The notes under the pieces were generated by a model, which worked only from the letters and a program-made list of their open reading frames with translations, had not been told where the DNA came from and did not search any database. Positions 50,631 through 59,762 of a stretch of DNA of 64,000 nt are shown here, piece by piece. Location: assembly GCA_964451255.1 (NCBI GenBank), contig CAYVHL010000001.1, positions 310,001-374,000 of the forward strand, given 5' to 3'. The translations under genes and the position numbers were made by a program. This DNA is from JAHBTB01 sp964451255. GTDB taxonomy: Bacteria; Armatimonadota; Fimbriimonadia; Fimbriimonadales; Fimbriimonadaceae. The stretch's first letter is position 1. Each line of letters starts with the position of its first letter.

Positions 50631-52802
50631 ATGGCTCCTGACTGCCGAAAAGTCTGCATTCTTGGCGCGGGGACGATGGGCTCTGGCATCGCCGCCCATC
50701 TGGCGAACCTGGGCTTCGACGTGACCCTCCTCGACGCCACCGAAGAATCCGTCCGGGCCGCCTTTTCACGCGCAGTCGAAGTTCGGCCGCCTCACTTCTA
50801 CCTACCTGGCACGGCAAACCTGATCCGCCTCGGTTCGGTCGAACAGGATCTCGCCTGGGTCTCCGAAGCCGACTGGGTCTGCGAAGCAATCATCGAAAAG
50901 CTCGAGGCCAAGCAGGCCGTCTACCGAGCGATCGAACCCTACCTGCGAGAAGACGCCATGGTCTCGACCAACACGTCGGGCCTCCAGTTGTCCCTGCTCA
51001 AGGTAGGCATGCCCGAATCGTTCCGTAAGCGCTTTATCGGGACGCACTTCTTCAACCCGCCGCGCTATCTCAAACTGCTGGAACTGATCCCGACCGACGA
51101 GACCGACCACGCCGTCGTCTCCCACATGACCGAGTTTCTCGAATCGAAGGCTGCCCGCCGCGTGGTCGTCTCAAAAGACACACCCGGCTTTATCGCCAAC
51201 CGGTTCGGCATGTGGTCCATGTTCGCCGCTGTCCACGCGGCTGAACGCCTGGGGTTGACGATCGAGGAGGTGGACGCCATCACCGGGCCATTCTTAGGCC
51301 GACCCCGCACAGGAAGCTTCAGGCTCAACGACCTTGTGGGCTTGGACATCATGGCGGACATCGCGTCCAACCTGGTCGAAAGGTGCCCTGACGATCCGGC
51401 GACGAGGCAACTCGCGATGCCGACTTCCGTCCAACAACTGCTCGAACGTGGATGGACGGGGGCAAAGGCGGGCCAGGGGTACTACCGCAAGGAAGGCAAG
51501 GAGTTGGTCAGCTTCGACCTCAAGACGCTGGGCTACCGCCAACGCCAAGAGCCCGACCTCCCCGCCCTCGCCGATCTTGGCAAGCTGCCCCTTGGTGAGA
51601 GGATCGCCAAGGCGCTGCAAGGAAGGGACCAGGTAGGCGAGTACTTGCGCACCTACTTGGTGCCGACCCTCAAATATGCCACCCAGATCAAAGAAGAGAT
51701 CAGCCATAACATCCGGGACTTCGACCGGGTCATGCGATGGGGCTTCGGGTGGGAGGCGGGGCCGTTCGAACTCATCGACGCCATCGGAACCGCGAATCTG
51801 GGCCTGTCCGGCAGACGGTTCTATGAAGGGGCGGAAGTCTTGTCGTTCGAAGGCAGCTATTACCTGCCAGAACCTGAACCACTCTTTAGGCCGCTCCATT
51901 CCTTTGCGGCCTCGCAGACATGGCCTGGCTTTGTCCTGCGAGATATGGGCGACGGTGTCACGGCCATCAGCCTGACCACCAAGATGGGCACCTACGGGCC
52001 GGACGTCGTCAGAGACCTGACTACTTTCCTGGAGAGCGGCCAGGCCCGACGGATCGTCCTCACCAGCGAGGCCCGCTCCTTCAGCGCGGGCTACGACCTT
52101 CGCTTTATCGTCGAGCGTATGGAGGCCAAGGACTATGCGGCCATCGATGCTGTCATAGCCGAGTTCCAGCGTCTTGGCGTCCTTCTGGGGCAACTGCCTT
52201 CAGTGGCCGCCGTGTGGGGACACTGCCTGGGCGGCGGATTCGAGATGGCGGCTTCCTGTTCCCTCATCGCGGCGGCGGCCGAGACCCAGATCGGACTACC
52301 CGAGATCAAGGTCGGTGTCATACCGGGCGGCGGAGGCACCGCCCTGATGAGGACGCGCAACCAGTCTGGAGGAGCAAAGCAGATCGTCGAAGCGGTCAAG
52401 ACCGTCGCGACAGGCACGACCAGCGACAACGCAGACCACGCGCGCAAGCTTGGTTTCTTACGTCCAGAGGACGTCACCGTCTACCATCCCGACATGCTCT
52501 TCACTGAGGCGAAGAGGCTCGCTTTGACTGCCACAGCCCGTGGCAGCAGCCCCTGGATGCAAGTTGAGGGCCCACTTCTCGGCATGATCGACAGAGCCCT
52601 CGACGAGTTGCGGGCCAAAGGCCAGCTGACCGACCACGATGTTGCCGTCGCCGAGCAAATGAAGCACTCGTTTGCGAAGGCCACGAGCTATGAAGACGCC
52701 TTGGACAAGGAGAGGGCCGGCTTTGTCGCCGCCTCGAAAGAAGGACTTAGCCTAGCCCGCGCCAGGCACATGTTGGAGAGTGGCAAGGCCCTCAGGAACT
52801 AG
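50631..52802 (+). CDS. 3-hydroxyacyl-CoA dehydrogenase / enoyl-CoA hydratase fusion (FadN-like)
   Basis: 723-aa bifunctional beta-oxidation protein with the dehydrogenase first. N-terminal NAD motif ILGAGTMGSGIAAHLAN, then SKDTPGFIANRFGM, and a 3-hydroxyacyl-CoA dehydrogenase helical domain to about residue 400. The crotonase half holds GHCLGGGFEMAASCSLIA and GLPEIKVGVIPGGGGT with the hydratase glutamate region. This order matches FadN rather than FadB/J. It ends 3 bp before leuD. The thiolase partner is not here. Confidence 0.93.
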   Translation: MAPDCRKVCILGAGTMGSGIAAHLANLGFDVTLLDATEESVRAAFSRAVEVRPPHFYLPGTANLIRLGSVEQDLAWVSEADWVCEAIIEKLEAKQAVYRAIEPYLREDAMVSTNTSGLQLSLLKVGMPESFRKRFIGTHFFNPPRYLKLLELIPTDETDHAVVSHMTEFLESKAARRVVVSKDTPGFIANRFGMWSMFAAVHAAERLGLTIEEVDAITGPFLGRPRTGSFRLNDLVGLDIMADIASNLVERCPDDPATRQLAMPTSVQQLLERGWTGAKAGQGYYRKEGKELVSFDLKTLGYRQRQEPDLPALADLGKLPLGERIAKALQGRDQVGEYLRTYLVPTLKYATQIKEEISHNIRDFDRVMRWGFGWEAGPFELIDAIGTANLGLSGRRFYEGAEVLSFEGSYYLPEPEPLFRPLHSFAASQTWPGFVLRDMGDGVTAISLTTKMGTYGPDVVRDLTTFLESGQARRIVLTSEARSFSAGYDLRFIVERMEAKDYAAIDAVIAEFQRLGVLLGQLPSVAAVWGHCLGGGFEMAASCSLIAAAAETQIGLPEIKVGVIPGGGGTALMRTRNQSGGAKQIVEAVKTVATGTTSDNADHARKLGFLRPEDVTVYHPDMLFTEAKRLALTATARGSSPWMQVEGPLLGMIDRALDELRAKGQLTDHDVAVAEQMKHSFAKATSYEDALDKERAGFVAASKEGLSLARARHMLESGKALRN

Positions 52803-52805
52803 CGA

Positions 52806-53402
52806 ATGGCAGGAATCACCCAGCACACCGGCACCATCGCCGTCTATAACGCCGACCATATCGACACCGACCGGATCATCCCGGCGCGGTTCCTCAGCAT
52901 GGTCACCCGCTCGGGCTATGGGCAACTGCTTTTCAACGACGTCCGTCGCCAAGAGTCGTGCTTCCCGCTCGACCAAGATGCCGCCGAGGGTGCAAGCATC
53001 CTGGTCGTCGGAACGAACTTCGGGTGCGGCTCATCGCGGGAGCATGCCGTCTGGGCGATCCAACAAGCGGGGTTTGTCGCCGTGGTCGCCCGGGTGGATC
53101 CGGACTCGCCAGGTTACAGCGACATCTTCCGGAGCAACGCGGGAAATTGCGGCCTCTTGCTTGTGGAACTGCCTCCCGCTCTCCACGCAAGGCTCACGGA
53201 GGCTGGCTCTGGCGCCCGGGCCACCGTCGATTTGGTCAGCCAAAGAGTCATCTTGAACGATGAAGAACTTCCGTTCGAGATCAACCCCGCGACAAAGGCC
53301 CAGCTTCTTGCCGGGCTCGACCTCGTCGGGACGACCCTCGTCCACGAGGCGGAAATCGCCTCATTTGAGCAGCATTGGGATTCATTTGCCGCCCGCACGT
53401 GA
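52806..53402 (+). CDS. leuD: 3-isopropylmalate dehydratase small subunit
   Basis: Small subunit of isopropylmalate isomerase in leucine synthesis. 198 aa. NADHIDTDRIIPARFL and the swivel-domain NFGCGSSREHAVWAI motif are diagnostic. No leuC is next to it; it follows a beta-oxidation gene by 3 bp, so it is probably co-transcribed with a pathway it does not serve. A homoaconitase-type role is possible but less likely. Confidence 0.9.
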   Translation: MAGITQHTGTIAVYNADHIDTDRIIPARFLSMVTRSGYGQLLFNDVRRQESCFPLDQDAAEGASILVVGTNFGCGSSREHAVWAIQQAGFVAVVARVDPDSPGYSDIFRSNAGNCGLLLVELPPALHARLTEAGSGARATVDLVSQRVILNDEELPFEINPATKAQLLAGLDLVGTTLVHEAEIASFEQHWDSFAART

Positions 53403-53445
53403 CGCCTTTCCTTTCATCGGGCGTCAGAATGGTTTAGGAACAAAA

Positions 53446-53958
53446 ATGATGGTCAGCCTCTATGCGCTCGCGTTTCTCACCCAAGGCTTCGTCGCCGCGC
53501 CCCCACCGCAAACTGCGGCGCAAAACAAACAGGACAAGACCAACCCGTTTCGGCGCTATCAGCTGAAGGATCTTGACAAGGCCGCCGTCACGATAGATGG
53601 CAAGCACAAACTCACCCTTTGGGTGATGGACACAGAGGCCAAGAGGCAGGAAGGCATGATGTTCTTGGAGGAGAGCGACTACACCGAGCAACAGGGCATG
53701 GTGTTCGTGTTCAAGGACGCCGAGCCGCTCAGCTTCTGGATGAAGAACACCAAGGTTCCGCTAGACATCGCCTATCTGGGCCAGGACAAGAAGGTCATCC
53801 AGACCTACACGATGAGCGCGTTCGACACGACTTCCGACTACTCCTCTCACGGATCCGCCATGTACGCGATCGAAGTGAAGTCGGGCCTGTGGAAGAAACT
53901 TGGCGTGAAGGTCGGCTCGAAGTTCGAGATACCGGCGACAGTCAAGGCAAAGGACTGA
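53446..53958 (+). CDS. DUF192-family exported protein
   Basis: 170 aa with a signal peptide (MMVSLYALAFLTQGFVAAPPP) and a DUF192 domain: WVMDTEAKRQEGMMFLEESD, GMVFVFKDAEPLSFWMKNTKVPLDIAYL, and a SAMYAIEVKSGL strand. The family is widespread in exported small proteins of unknown function. A TAGGA ribosome-binding site precedes the ATG. 43 bp after leuD. Confidence 0.85.
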   Translation: MMVSLYALAFLTQGFVAAPPPQTAAQNKQDKTNPFRRYQLKDLDKAAVTIDGKHKLTLWVMDTEAKRQEGMMFLEESDYTEQQGMVFVFKDAEPLSFWMKNTKVPLDIAYLGQDKKVIQTYTMSAFDTTSDYSSHGSAMYAIEVKSGLWKKLGVKVGSKFEIPATVKAKD

Positions 53959-53967
53959 GGCTAAGCT

Positions 53968-53999
53968 GAGGGGAAGGGCGACGGTCCACCCTTCCTCTC
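53968..53999. terminator. hairpin between convergent DUF192 and prepilin genes
   Basis: An 11-bp stem (GAGGGGAAGGG with CCCTTCCTCTC, one G-T) around a 10-nt loop in the 60-bp convergent gap. No U-run on either side. It is a plausible shared stop for both transcripts. Confidence 0.45.
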
Positions 54000-54018
54000 G
54001 CCCATGCAACTCCCTTGG

Positions 54019-54777
54019 TCAGTCGCAGACGCCGTACCACGTGCCCGACCACGAGTCCGGGTTGGCCTCTCCTGACTTGTGGCCTTGGGCGTCCACAGCC
54101 TCCTGGTCAAACGCCCCGGCAGAGACCACGAACTTGGCGTGCCCGTCGGCAAAGATGATCGTCCCGCCCAAGTCGCTCCACTGCCGGTAGTAGTTATAGG
54201 GGACGTCGCAGTCGTAGCCGTAGCGTGAGCAGTCGGTATCGACCTTTCGGGAGAACCACGGCAACATTTCCTCACGCATCACCCGCGAGTCCGCCGGGTA
54301 TTCGATAGAGGTTTCGGTCACGACTCGGTTGAAGTCGTAGGGGACGTTGTTCTGGCTCGATTCGCCTGCGGCGACCGAGTACAGGCACTGGGTGAACCGG
54401 TACGACGAGCCGTAAGCCTTCCAATAGCTGTCCGCGCCCGGGACGTCGACCGAAGTATATGGCCCGCCGTTATCCCAGGGAGATCGAAAGACTTCCCTGT
54501 TCTTGAGGTACGGGAACAGAAGCACCTCGACTCCCTTGTGCCCTGGCTGGCCCGCAGGAGGCTGGCTGTTATAGGCATAAAAGAGCGGCATAGTGTCATC
54601 GTAATCGGACAGGTAGAGCTTCACAGCGATGCCGATCTGCCGGCCTCCGCTCAGGTCTTGGGTGTTCCTGGCAGACGCCTTTGCACGGGCGAACACCGGG
54701 AACAGGATCGCGGCCAATATCGCGATGATCGCGATGACGACGAGAAGCTCGATGAGCGTGAACGCGCGCATTCTCAT
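54019..54777 (-). CDS. prepilin-type protein with H-X9-DG-like C-terminus
   Basis: 252 aa from ATG 54777 (a second ATG at 54771). MRMRAFTLIELLVVIAIIAILAAILFPVFARAK is summarised by the F|TLIE prepilin cleavage site and a membrane helix. The globular domain ends with GGTIIFADGHAKFV, the ADG motif of planctomycete/armatimonadete pseudopilins. It is monocistronic: a convergent gene follows and a riboswitch plus terminator hairpin precede it. Function is unknown; pilus, pseudopilus or surface fibre subunit. Confidence 0.85.
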   Translation of the reverse strand: MRMRAFTLIELLVVIAIIAILAAILFPVFARAKASARNTQDLSGGRQIGIAVKLYLSDYDDTMPLFYAYNSQPPAGQPGHKGVEVLLFPYLKNREVFRSPWDNGGPYTSVDVPGADSYWKAYGSSYRFTQCLYSVAAGESSQNNVPYDFNRVVTETSIEYPADSRVMREEMLPWFSRKVDTDCSRYGYDCDVPYNYYRQWSDLGGTIIFADGHAKFVVSAGAFDQEAVDAQGHKSGEANPDSWSGTWYGVCD

Positions 54778-54802
54778 GGTTGTCTCGCGGCCCCAGAAAT
54801 CA

Positions 54803-54837
54803 AGAGGCGCGACAGCCTGTGTGGCCGTCGCGCCTCT
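54803..54837 (-). terminator. strong hairpin in the riboswitch expression platform
   Basis: A 15-bp stem with 5-nt loop ACACA. In minus-strand RNA the single imperfect position is a G-U wobble, while in plus-strand RNA it would be a C-A mismatch, so it is built to work on the minus transcript. It is followed by UGAUUUCU. It lies 24 nt after the riboswitch aptamer and 25 nt before the prepilin ATG, as expected for a terminator controlled by ligand binding. Confidence 0.8.
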
Positions 54838-54861
54838 GAAACCTTGGACCAGAGACCCCGG

Positions 54862-54956
54862 CCGCATTCCCTCCGCCGGCATAACCCGGATCAGGTTCTA
54901 GGGGACAACTTCTGCTCTCAGAAGAATCTCAGCCCGGCTCTGGGCACCCCCTGCGG
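54862..54956 (-). promoter_or_regulatory. TPP (thiamine pyrophosphate) riboswitch aptamer
   Basis: Minus-strand RNA matches the THI element throughout. P1 closes CCGCA with UGCGG. The aptamer then contains GGGGUGCC, the invariant CUGAGA next to GGC, a P3 hairpin (UUCUUCUGAGAGCAGAAG), and ACCUGAUCCGGGUUAUGCC followed by GGCGGAGGGAA. These are the pyrimidine- and pyrophosphate-binding elements. A short palindrome GCGTCA-AGTGAC-TGACGC lies just upstream at 54961-54978. The only gene downstream on this strand before a convergent gene is the prepilin-type ORF. Confidence 0.93.
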
Positions 54957-55041
54957 TCGCGCGTCAAGTGACTGACGCCTCAACCATAAGTTACGCCATT
55001 AGGTCGGGGAACACTAGGTATGGGGTTCGCGTCCCCCCAAT

Positions 55042-55905
55042 TCAACGTCGGCCGAAAAGGTACTCCAGCATCAACGGGAAGCGCCTTGCCCAGGCCGCCT
55101 CGTTGTGTTGCGCGCCGATATCTTCGTAGTAGACAAAGTCACTGGGCTGCTTCCAGCCCTTGCCGGACATCACCTTGGCCAGCTCGCGGGCGTCCACATA
55201 TGCGTTACCTTCACGGGTCCCGCAGTCCAGCCACATCTTTTGCCAGGGCTTCATCTTCAAGGCGCCGACCCTCTTGACCATCAGCTTTTCGTCCCACCAC
55301 AGGCTCGGCGAGACCACTGCGAGCTTCCCGAAGACGCCGGGTTTGGTCATGCCCATGTAGAGCGTGATGATGCCGCCGAGAGACGACCCGCACAGTCCCG
55401 TGTTGGCGGGGCCGGTCAGAGTCCGATAGGTCTTGTTGACGAAGGGCATCACCGTGTCGGTGAGGAACGCCGAATACTTGTCGGCCTTGCCCCCCATCTC
55501 GGTCTTCCCCACCTTGGAACGTGTGGGCAGGTACTCGTCGCCGCGCGCCATGCCGCCGTTGTCGATCCCGACGATGATGATCGGCTCCACTAGACCCGCG
55601 TCCACCAGGGCTTTGAGCGTCTCGTCGGCCCGCCACTCCTGGTTGGGGATGAACGAAGTGAATCCGTCGAAGACGTTTTGGCCGTCATGCAAATACAAGA
55701 CCGGATATCGTCTTGTCGTCTCCGATTTGTATCCTGGAGGCAGGCAGACCCAGACCGTGCGTTTGTTTCCGAGCTGGGGGCTGGCAAAGTCTTCGTGCCG
55801 AACCACGTCCAAAGCTAGGGAGTGTTCTCGCTGATTTGGTTCGTTGACCTGGGTATGACGTCCCCCTATGAACGCGACGGTCACCGCCACCACGAGGTTG
55901 AACAT
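55042..55905 (-). CDS. esterase-family alpha/beta hydrolase (enterochelin-esterase-like)
   Basis: 287 aa from ATG 55905 (the frame is open to 55950). Short hydrophobic signal-like N-terminus. YPVLYLHDGQNVFDG is the oxyanion-hole region and GLCGSSLGGIITLYMG carries the nucleophile Ser; C-terminal GAQHNEAAW supplies the catalytic His. The family includes Fes-type and mycolyltransferase-like esterases; substrate unknown. TAGTCT lies 7 bp before the start, suggesting a leaderless transcript. Confidence 0.82.
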   Translation of the reverse strand: MFNLVVAVTVAFIGGRHTQVNEPNQREHSLALDVVRHEDFASPQLGNKRTVWVCLPPGYKSETTRRYPVLYLHDGQNVFDGFTSFIPNQEWRADETLKALVDAGLVEPIIIVGIDNGGMARGDEYLPTRSKVGKTEMGGKADKYSAFLTDTVMPFVNKTYRTLTGPANTGLCGSSLGGIITLYMGMTKPGVFGKLAVVSPSLWWDEKLMVKRVGALKMKPWQKMWLDCGTREGNAYVDARELAKVMSGKGWKQPSDFVYYEDIGAQHNEAAWARRFPLMLEYLFGRR

Positions 55906-55912
55906 TGCGGCA

Positions 55913-55918
55913 AGACTA
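55913..55918 (-). promoter_or_regulatory. -10 box for the esterase gene
   Basis: TAGTCT on the minus strand, 7 bp before ATG 55905, fits the TANNNT leaderless pattern and supports that start over 55950. The opposite strand shows TACCGG, a poor match, so this one is unidirectional. Confidence 0.45.
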
Positions 55919-55997
55919 CCGGATTGCTCCGAATCCGTGAACTTTGGCACGACCCGTTGAACAACCGGGCGTCCCGAACGTCAATGGACGTGTTACG

Positions 55998-57587
55998 ATG
56001 AGGGTGGCAGCCACGTTGGATCACGAAGACCATGAAATGAACGGTCGGGCGACTTTGGGTCTCTCGACCGTCGATCTCGACGAGGTCAAACCCGAGGCGA
56101 AGGCGCTGGAGGCGATTCCGAGCGAATATGTCCTCAAGTACCAAGTCCTGCCGCTAAGCCAGACCGACGAGGCGCTCGTCGTGGCCGTAGGCGGCATTGA
56201 CGACCTGTTCAAGGTCGATGAACTCGGTGTCCTTGTCGGCCTGAACCTTCGGCCGGTGCTCGCCGACCCCAACCAGATCCGCGACAAGATCGAAGAGCGG
56301 TTCTTGGAAGGGATGATGGAGGGCATCTCCCACGATGACGACGGCCCTTCCACCGACGTCGACATCGACGACACCACAGACCTGACGGACCTCCAACGGA
56401 TGGCCGGCGAGGCCGCCGTCGTCCAGATGGTCAACCTCATGTTCGCGCAAGCCGTCCGCGACAAAGTCAGCGACATCCACATCGAACCGTATGAGAAAGA
56501 GGTCAAAGTCCGGTTCCGCGTCGACGGCATCTTGCACGAGGTCGCCTCACCGCCCAAGCGGTTGCACGCCGCCATCGCCAGCCGCATCAAGATTCTTGCC
56601 GAACTGAACATCGCCGAGCGACGTCTTCCCCAAGACGGTCGTATCAAGCTCAACATCGCCGGTCGCCAAGTCGACGTCCGCGTCTCCGTCATCCCGACCG
56701 TCCAAGGTGAACGCGTCGTCATGCGCATCTTGGACAAGGGCACGTCGACGCTCACCCTCCCGCAACTAGGCATGCGCGAAGACCAGCTCTTGCTGTTCCG
56801 CAAGCTCATCAACATCCCCTACGGCATGCTTCTTGTCACCGGCCCGACAGGTTCCGGTAAGTCGACGACCCTATACGCCGCCCTCCAAGAGATCTATTCG
56901 CCAAAGCGCAACATCCTGACTATCGAAGACCCGGTCGAATACCAGGTCGCGGGCATCGGACAGATACAAGTGCGGTCGAGCATCGGCCTCACCTTTGCCA
57001 ACGGACTCCGCAGTATCGTCCGGCAAGACCCCGACGTGATCATGGTCGGTGAGATCCGTGACCATGAGACGGCGGAGATCGCCATCCACGCCGCCTTGAC
57101 CGGCCACCTCGTCTTCAGCACCCTGCACACCAACGACGCGCCGAGCGCGATCACACGGCTTCTCGACATGGGCGTCGAGCCGTACCTCGCCGCCAGTTCG
57201 ATCGTCGGCGTCCTCGCACAGAGACTGGTGAGGGTGAACTGCCCCTCGTGCAGCACGCCATGGATGGAGTCGGAGGAAGCCCTCCTCTCGATCGGCATCA
57301 CACCCAAGGACTACGATCCGTCCAACCCGCCGTTCCGACACGGCGTCGGTTGCGACAAGTGCGGTGGCTCCGGGTTCAGGGGCCGTCGAGGCGTCTTCGA
57401 ACTCTTGACCGTCGACGAGCCGATCCGCCGGATGACGGTGGAACACGCCCCCGCGAGCGCGATCCGCGACCACGCGCTGGCGGCCCAAGGGATGCGCACG
57501 CTCCTCGGCGACGGCCGCAAGACCGTCCTTGAAGGCCACACGACTTGCGACGAGGTCCTGAGGGTCTGCCAAAGAGAGGACTTCTAA
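55998..57587 (+). CDS. gspE: type II secretion ATPase
   Basis: 529 aa from ATG 55998 (a later ATG at 56037 is possible). An N-terminal GspE/PilB domain (about 15-110) is followed by the catalytic core: DIHIEPYEKEVKVRFRVDG, Walker A GPTGSGKSTT, ASP/His boxes around LTIEDPVEYQV and RSIVRQDPDVIMVGEIRD, and a tetracysteine zinc site (CPSC...CDKC). It powers pseudopilus assembly. First gene of the T2SS operon, 3 bp before gspF. Confidence 0.95.
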   Translation: MRVAATLDHEDHEMNGRATLGLSTVDLDEVKPEAKALEAIPSEYVLKYQVLPLSQTDEALVVAVGGIDDLFKVDELGVLVGLNLRPVLADPNQIRDKIEERFLEGMMEGISHDDDGPSTDVDIDDTTDLTDLQRMAGEAAVVQMVNLMFAQAVRDKVSDIHIEPYEKEVKVRFRVDGILHEVASPPKRLHAAIASRIKILAELNIAERRLPQDGRIKLNIAGRQVDVRVSVIPTVQGERVVMRILDKGTSTLTLPQLGMREDQLLLFRKLINIPYGMLLVTGPTGSGKSTTLYAALQEIYSPKRNILTIEDPVEYQVAGIGQIQVRSSIGLTFANGLRSIVRQDPDVIMVGEIRDHETAEIAIHAALTGHLVFSTLHTNDAPSAITRLLDMGVEPYLAASSIVGVLAQRLVRVNCPSCSTPWMESEEALLSIGITPKDYDPSNPPFRHGVGCDKCGGSGFRGRRGVFELLTVDEPIRRMTVEHAPASAIRDHALAAQGMRTLLGDGRKTVLEGHTTCDEVLRVCQREDF

Positions 57588-57590
57588 CCC

Positions 57591-58814
57591 GTGCCGACAT
57601 TCACGTATGCCGCCGTGGATCTCCAGGGCCGCCAGAGGGGCGGAACTGTCGAAGCAGCCGACTCCAAGTCGGCGGTGGCGCTGGTCAGCCAAGACGGACG
57701 CTTCGTCACCGAGATCCATGAGACGGCCGAGGGTGAGTACCACGTAGCTCCTCCCAAGGGGGAGAACCGGCGCAGGGGGCGCGCGTCGCGGCAAGACTTG
57801 GCCCTGTTCACGCGCCGAATGGCCGACCTGACCACGGCTGGGCTACCGCTCGACCGTGTGCTTCAGGTGCTCGCGGAGCAGACCGAAAACCAACAGCTTT
57901 CCGATGCCGTCGCCGACTGCTTGATCGAAGTGCGGGGCGGCCTGTCCGTCTCGGCCTCCATCGAGCGCCACCCGCGCGTGTTCCCGGAAGTCTACGTCCA
58001 GACGCTCAAGTCTGGAGAAGCCAGCGGTCAATTCGCCGAGAGCGCGGAACGGATGGCTGACCTTCTCGAAAACGAAGTCGCCCGCCGCTCGCTCGTCGTC
58101 TCGTCCCTGGTCTATCCGGCCGTGCTGATCTGCGTGGCGACGTTCGTCGTCATCTTCATGCTCACGTTCGTCGTGCCCAGGTTGTCCGGTGTTTTCAAAG
58201 GCTTCGGCGCCGAACTGCCACTGCCGACCAAGATGCTCCTGGCCCTGACCGGGTTCATCACGACCCAGTGGTTCTTGATCATCGGCGCTGCCTTGGCTGT
58301 TTTCTTCGGATACCGGGCTTGGACGCGGACAGATGCCGGCGCTTTCACACGCGACCGCTTCTTTCTGAACGCGCCTGTTTTCGGACAAGTGGTCACCAAG
58401 GCCACCGTCAGCCGTTATGCGCGGGTGCTGGGGACGCTAGTCTATGGCGGCGTGCCCATTTTGGAGGCGATCCAGCTTGCCGGACAGTCCGCCGGGAACA
58501 AAGTGTTCGCCCACACAAACGACAAGATCGTCCAAGACGTGAGAGAAGGCGTCCCCCTTGCCGACGCGATGCGTTATGCGGGCGTCTTTCCGCCGGTCCT
58601 GACCCATATGGTGGCGATCGGCGAAGAGACAGGCGACTTGCCCAAAATGCTATCGCGTGTGGCAAACAGCCTTGATTTCGAGGTCGAACAGGGATTGAGG
58701 CGCCTGACCGCAGCACTTGAACCCGCGATCCTCCTCGTCATGGGAGGCGTCGTCGCCTTCGTCGTCCTCAGTATCATGCTTCCGATTTTCGAAGCCCAGC
58801 AATTGGTGAAATGA
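57591..58814 (+). CDS. gspF: type II secretion inner-membrane platform protein
   Basis: GTG start, 407 aa. Two T2SSF domains (about 70-195 and 275-395) with three membrane segments; typical motifs SGEASGQFAESAERMADLLE and IGEETGDLPKMLSRVAN. Polytopic protein that receives the GspE stroke. The stop overlaps gspG by 4 bp (ATGA). Confidence 0.95.
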   Translation: MPTFTYAAVDLQGRQRGGTVEAADSKSAVALVSQDGRFVTEIHETAEGEYHVAPPKGENRRRGRASRQDLALFTRRMADLTTAGLPLDRVLQVLAEQTENQQLSDAVADCLIEVRGGLSVSASIERHPRVFPEVYVQTLKSGEASGQFAESAERMADLLENEVARRSLVVSSLVYPAVLICVATFVVIFMLTFVVPRLSGVFKGFGAELPLPTKMLLALTGFITTQWFLIIGAALAVFFGYRAWTRTDAGAFTRDRFFLNAPVFGQVVTKATVSRYARVLGTLVYGGVPILEAIQLAGQSAGNKVFAHTNDKIVQDVREGVPLADAMRYAGVFPPVLTHMVAIGEETGDLPKMLSRVANSLDFEVEQGLRRLTAALEPAILLVMGGVVAFVVLSIMLPIFEAQQLVK

Positions 58815-59248
58815 TGTCTCAACCACGAACCTTACGAAGCCGCCTGGCGTTCACCCTCATCGAACTCTTGGTGGTCATCACCATCCTCGCGGTCTTGGCC
58901 GCGTTGATCCTGCCCAAATTGATGTCCCGTGCCGACGACGCCAAGGTCGCCAAGGCCACGACTGACTTGGCGGACATTTCCAAATACCTGGAGACCTACC
59001 GCCTCGACACAGGACGTTATCCGACGACGGACGAGGGCCTTGACGCCCTCTACACCCAGCCGGCCGACGCAACCGGATGGAAGGGGCCGTACATCACCCA
59101 GCCGGTGCCCGACGACCCCTGGCAACACCCTTACGTCTATCAGTGGCCCGGAGCGAACGGTGAGGACTCCTTCTCGCTCCAGTGCCTTGGCGCCGACGGC
59201 CAACCCGGCGGCGACGGCATCAACGCAGACATCGTGCAAAGTGAGTAG
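58811..59248 (+). CDS. gspG: major pseudopilin
   Basis: 145 aa. Prepilin site in AFTLIELLVVITILAVL with Glu5, then the T2SG domain: YRLDTGRYPTTDEGLDALY, PDDPWQHPYVYQWPG and the calcium-site GADGQPGGDG. It forms the pseudopilus shaft. Stop overlaps gspH by 8 bp. Confidence 0.96.
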   Translation: MMSQPRTLRSRLAFTLIELLVVITILAVLAALILPKLMSRADDAKVAKATTDLADISKYLETYRLDTGRYPTTDEGLDALYTQPADATGWKGPYITQPVPDDPWQHPYVYQWPGANGEDSFSLQCLGADGQPGGDGINADIVQSE

Positions 59249-59762
59249 GCGCGGCATCACCCTGGTCGAACTGATGATCGTCACGGCATTGCTGGTCATA
59301 TTTGCCAGCCTGTCCGCGCCGAAACTGTTCGTGATCCGAGACAGTGTCTCGGCGCAGGCGCTGCTGATCGACCTGCGGAGGACGCTGGACGACGCCGCCA
59401 GCCGGGCCAGGACATCTGGTGAGCCGGTGGCGATGCGCATCGACCAGAACTCCGGCGTCACCCTTGCGACGACAGACGGACAAGGAAACGAGACCGTGTT
59501 TGAGACGACACCCCTGCCCGCAGGAGTCCAAGTGGCCGCGACGAGGCTCAACGACTCGGACGTCGCCCAAGACGAGTGGGTGGCCAAGGTGTTCCCGGAC
59601 GGACAGTCGACCTCAGCCGAACTCGAGGTCACCACGGCCACCGGCACCCTGTGCCTCAAGCGGGACGTGGACGGAAAGCCCTCGTGGCGGACCGGAAAAC
59701 TCGTAGACCAGCCAGACGGCCGTTGGGAGGCGGGCGAAATTGAGAAGCGATTCTCGAACTAG
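59241..59762 (+). CDS. gspH: minor pseudopilin GspH-like
   Basis: GTG start, 173 aa. N-terminal MSRRGITLVELMIVTALLVIFA is a type IV pilin-like signal with Glu5. The globular domain is less conserved but operon position and length fit GspH. Overlaps gspI by 23 bp. Confidence 0.8.
   Translation: MSRRGITLVELMIVTALLVIFASLSAPKLFVIRDSVSAQALLIDLRRTLDDAASRARTSGEPVAMRIDQNSGVTLATTDGQGNETVFETTPLPAGVQVAATRLNDSDVAQDEWVAKVFPDGQSTSAELEVTTATGTLCLKRDVDGKPSWRTGKLVDQPDGRWEAGEIEKRFSN

Noticed and set aside
51294..52193. 299-codon antisense frame inside the hydroxyacyl-CoA dehydrogenase gene
   Set aside because: Same explanation: a shadow of a real gene with no independent support.
54862..55041. Possibility that the riboswitch regulates the esterase gene
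   Set aside because: The aptamer folds on the minus strand and lies downstream of the esterase stop; it cannot control a gene that ends before it.
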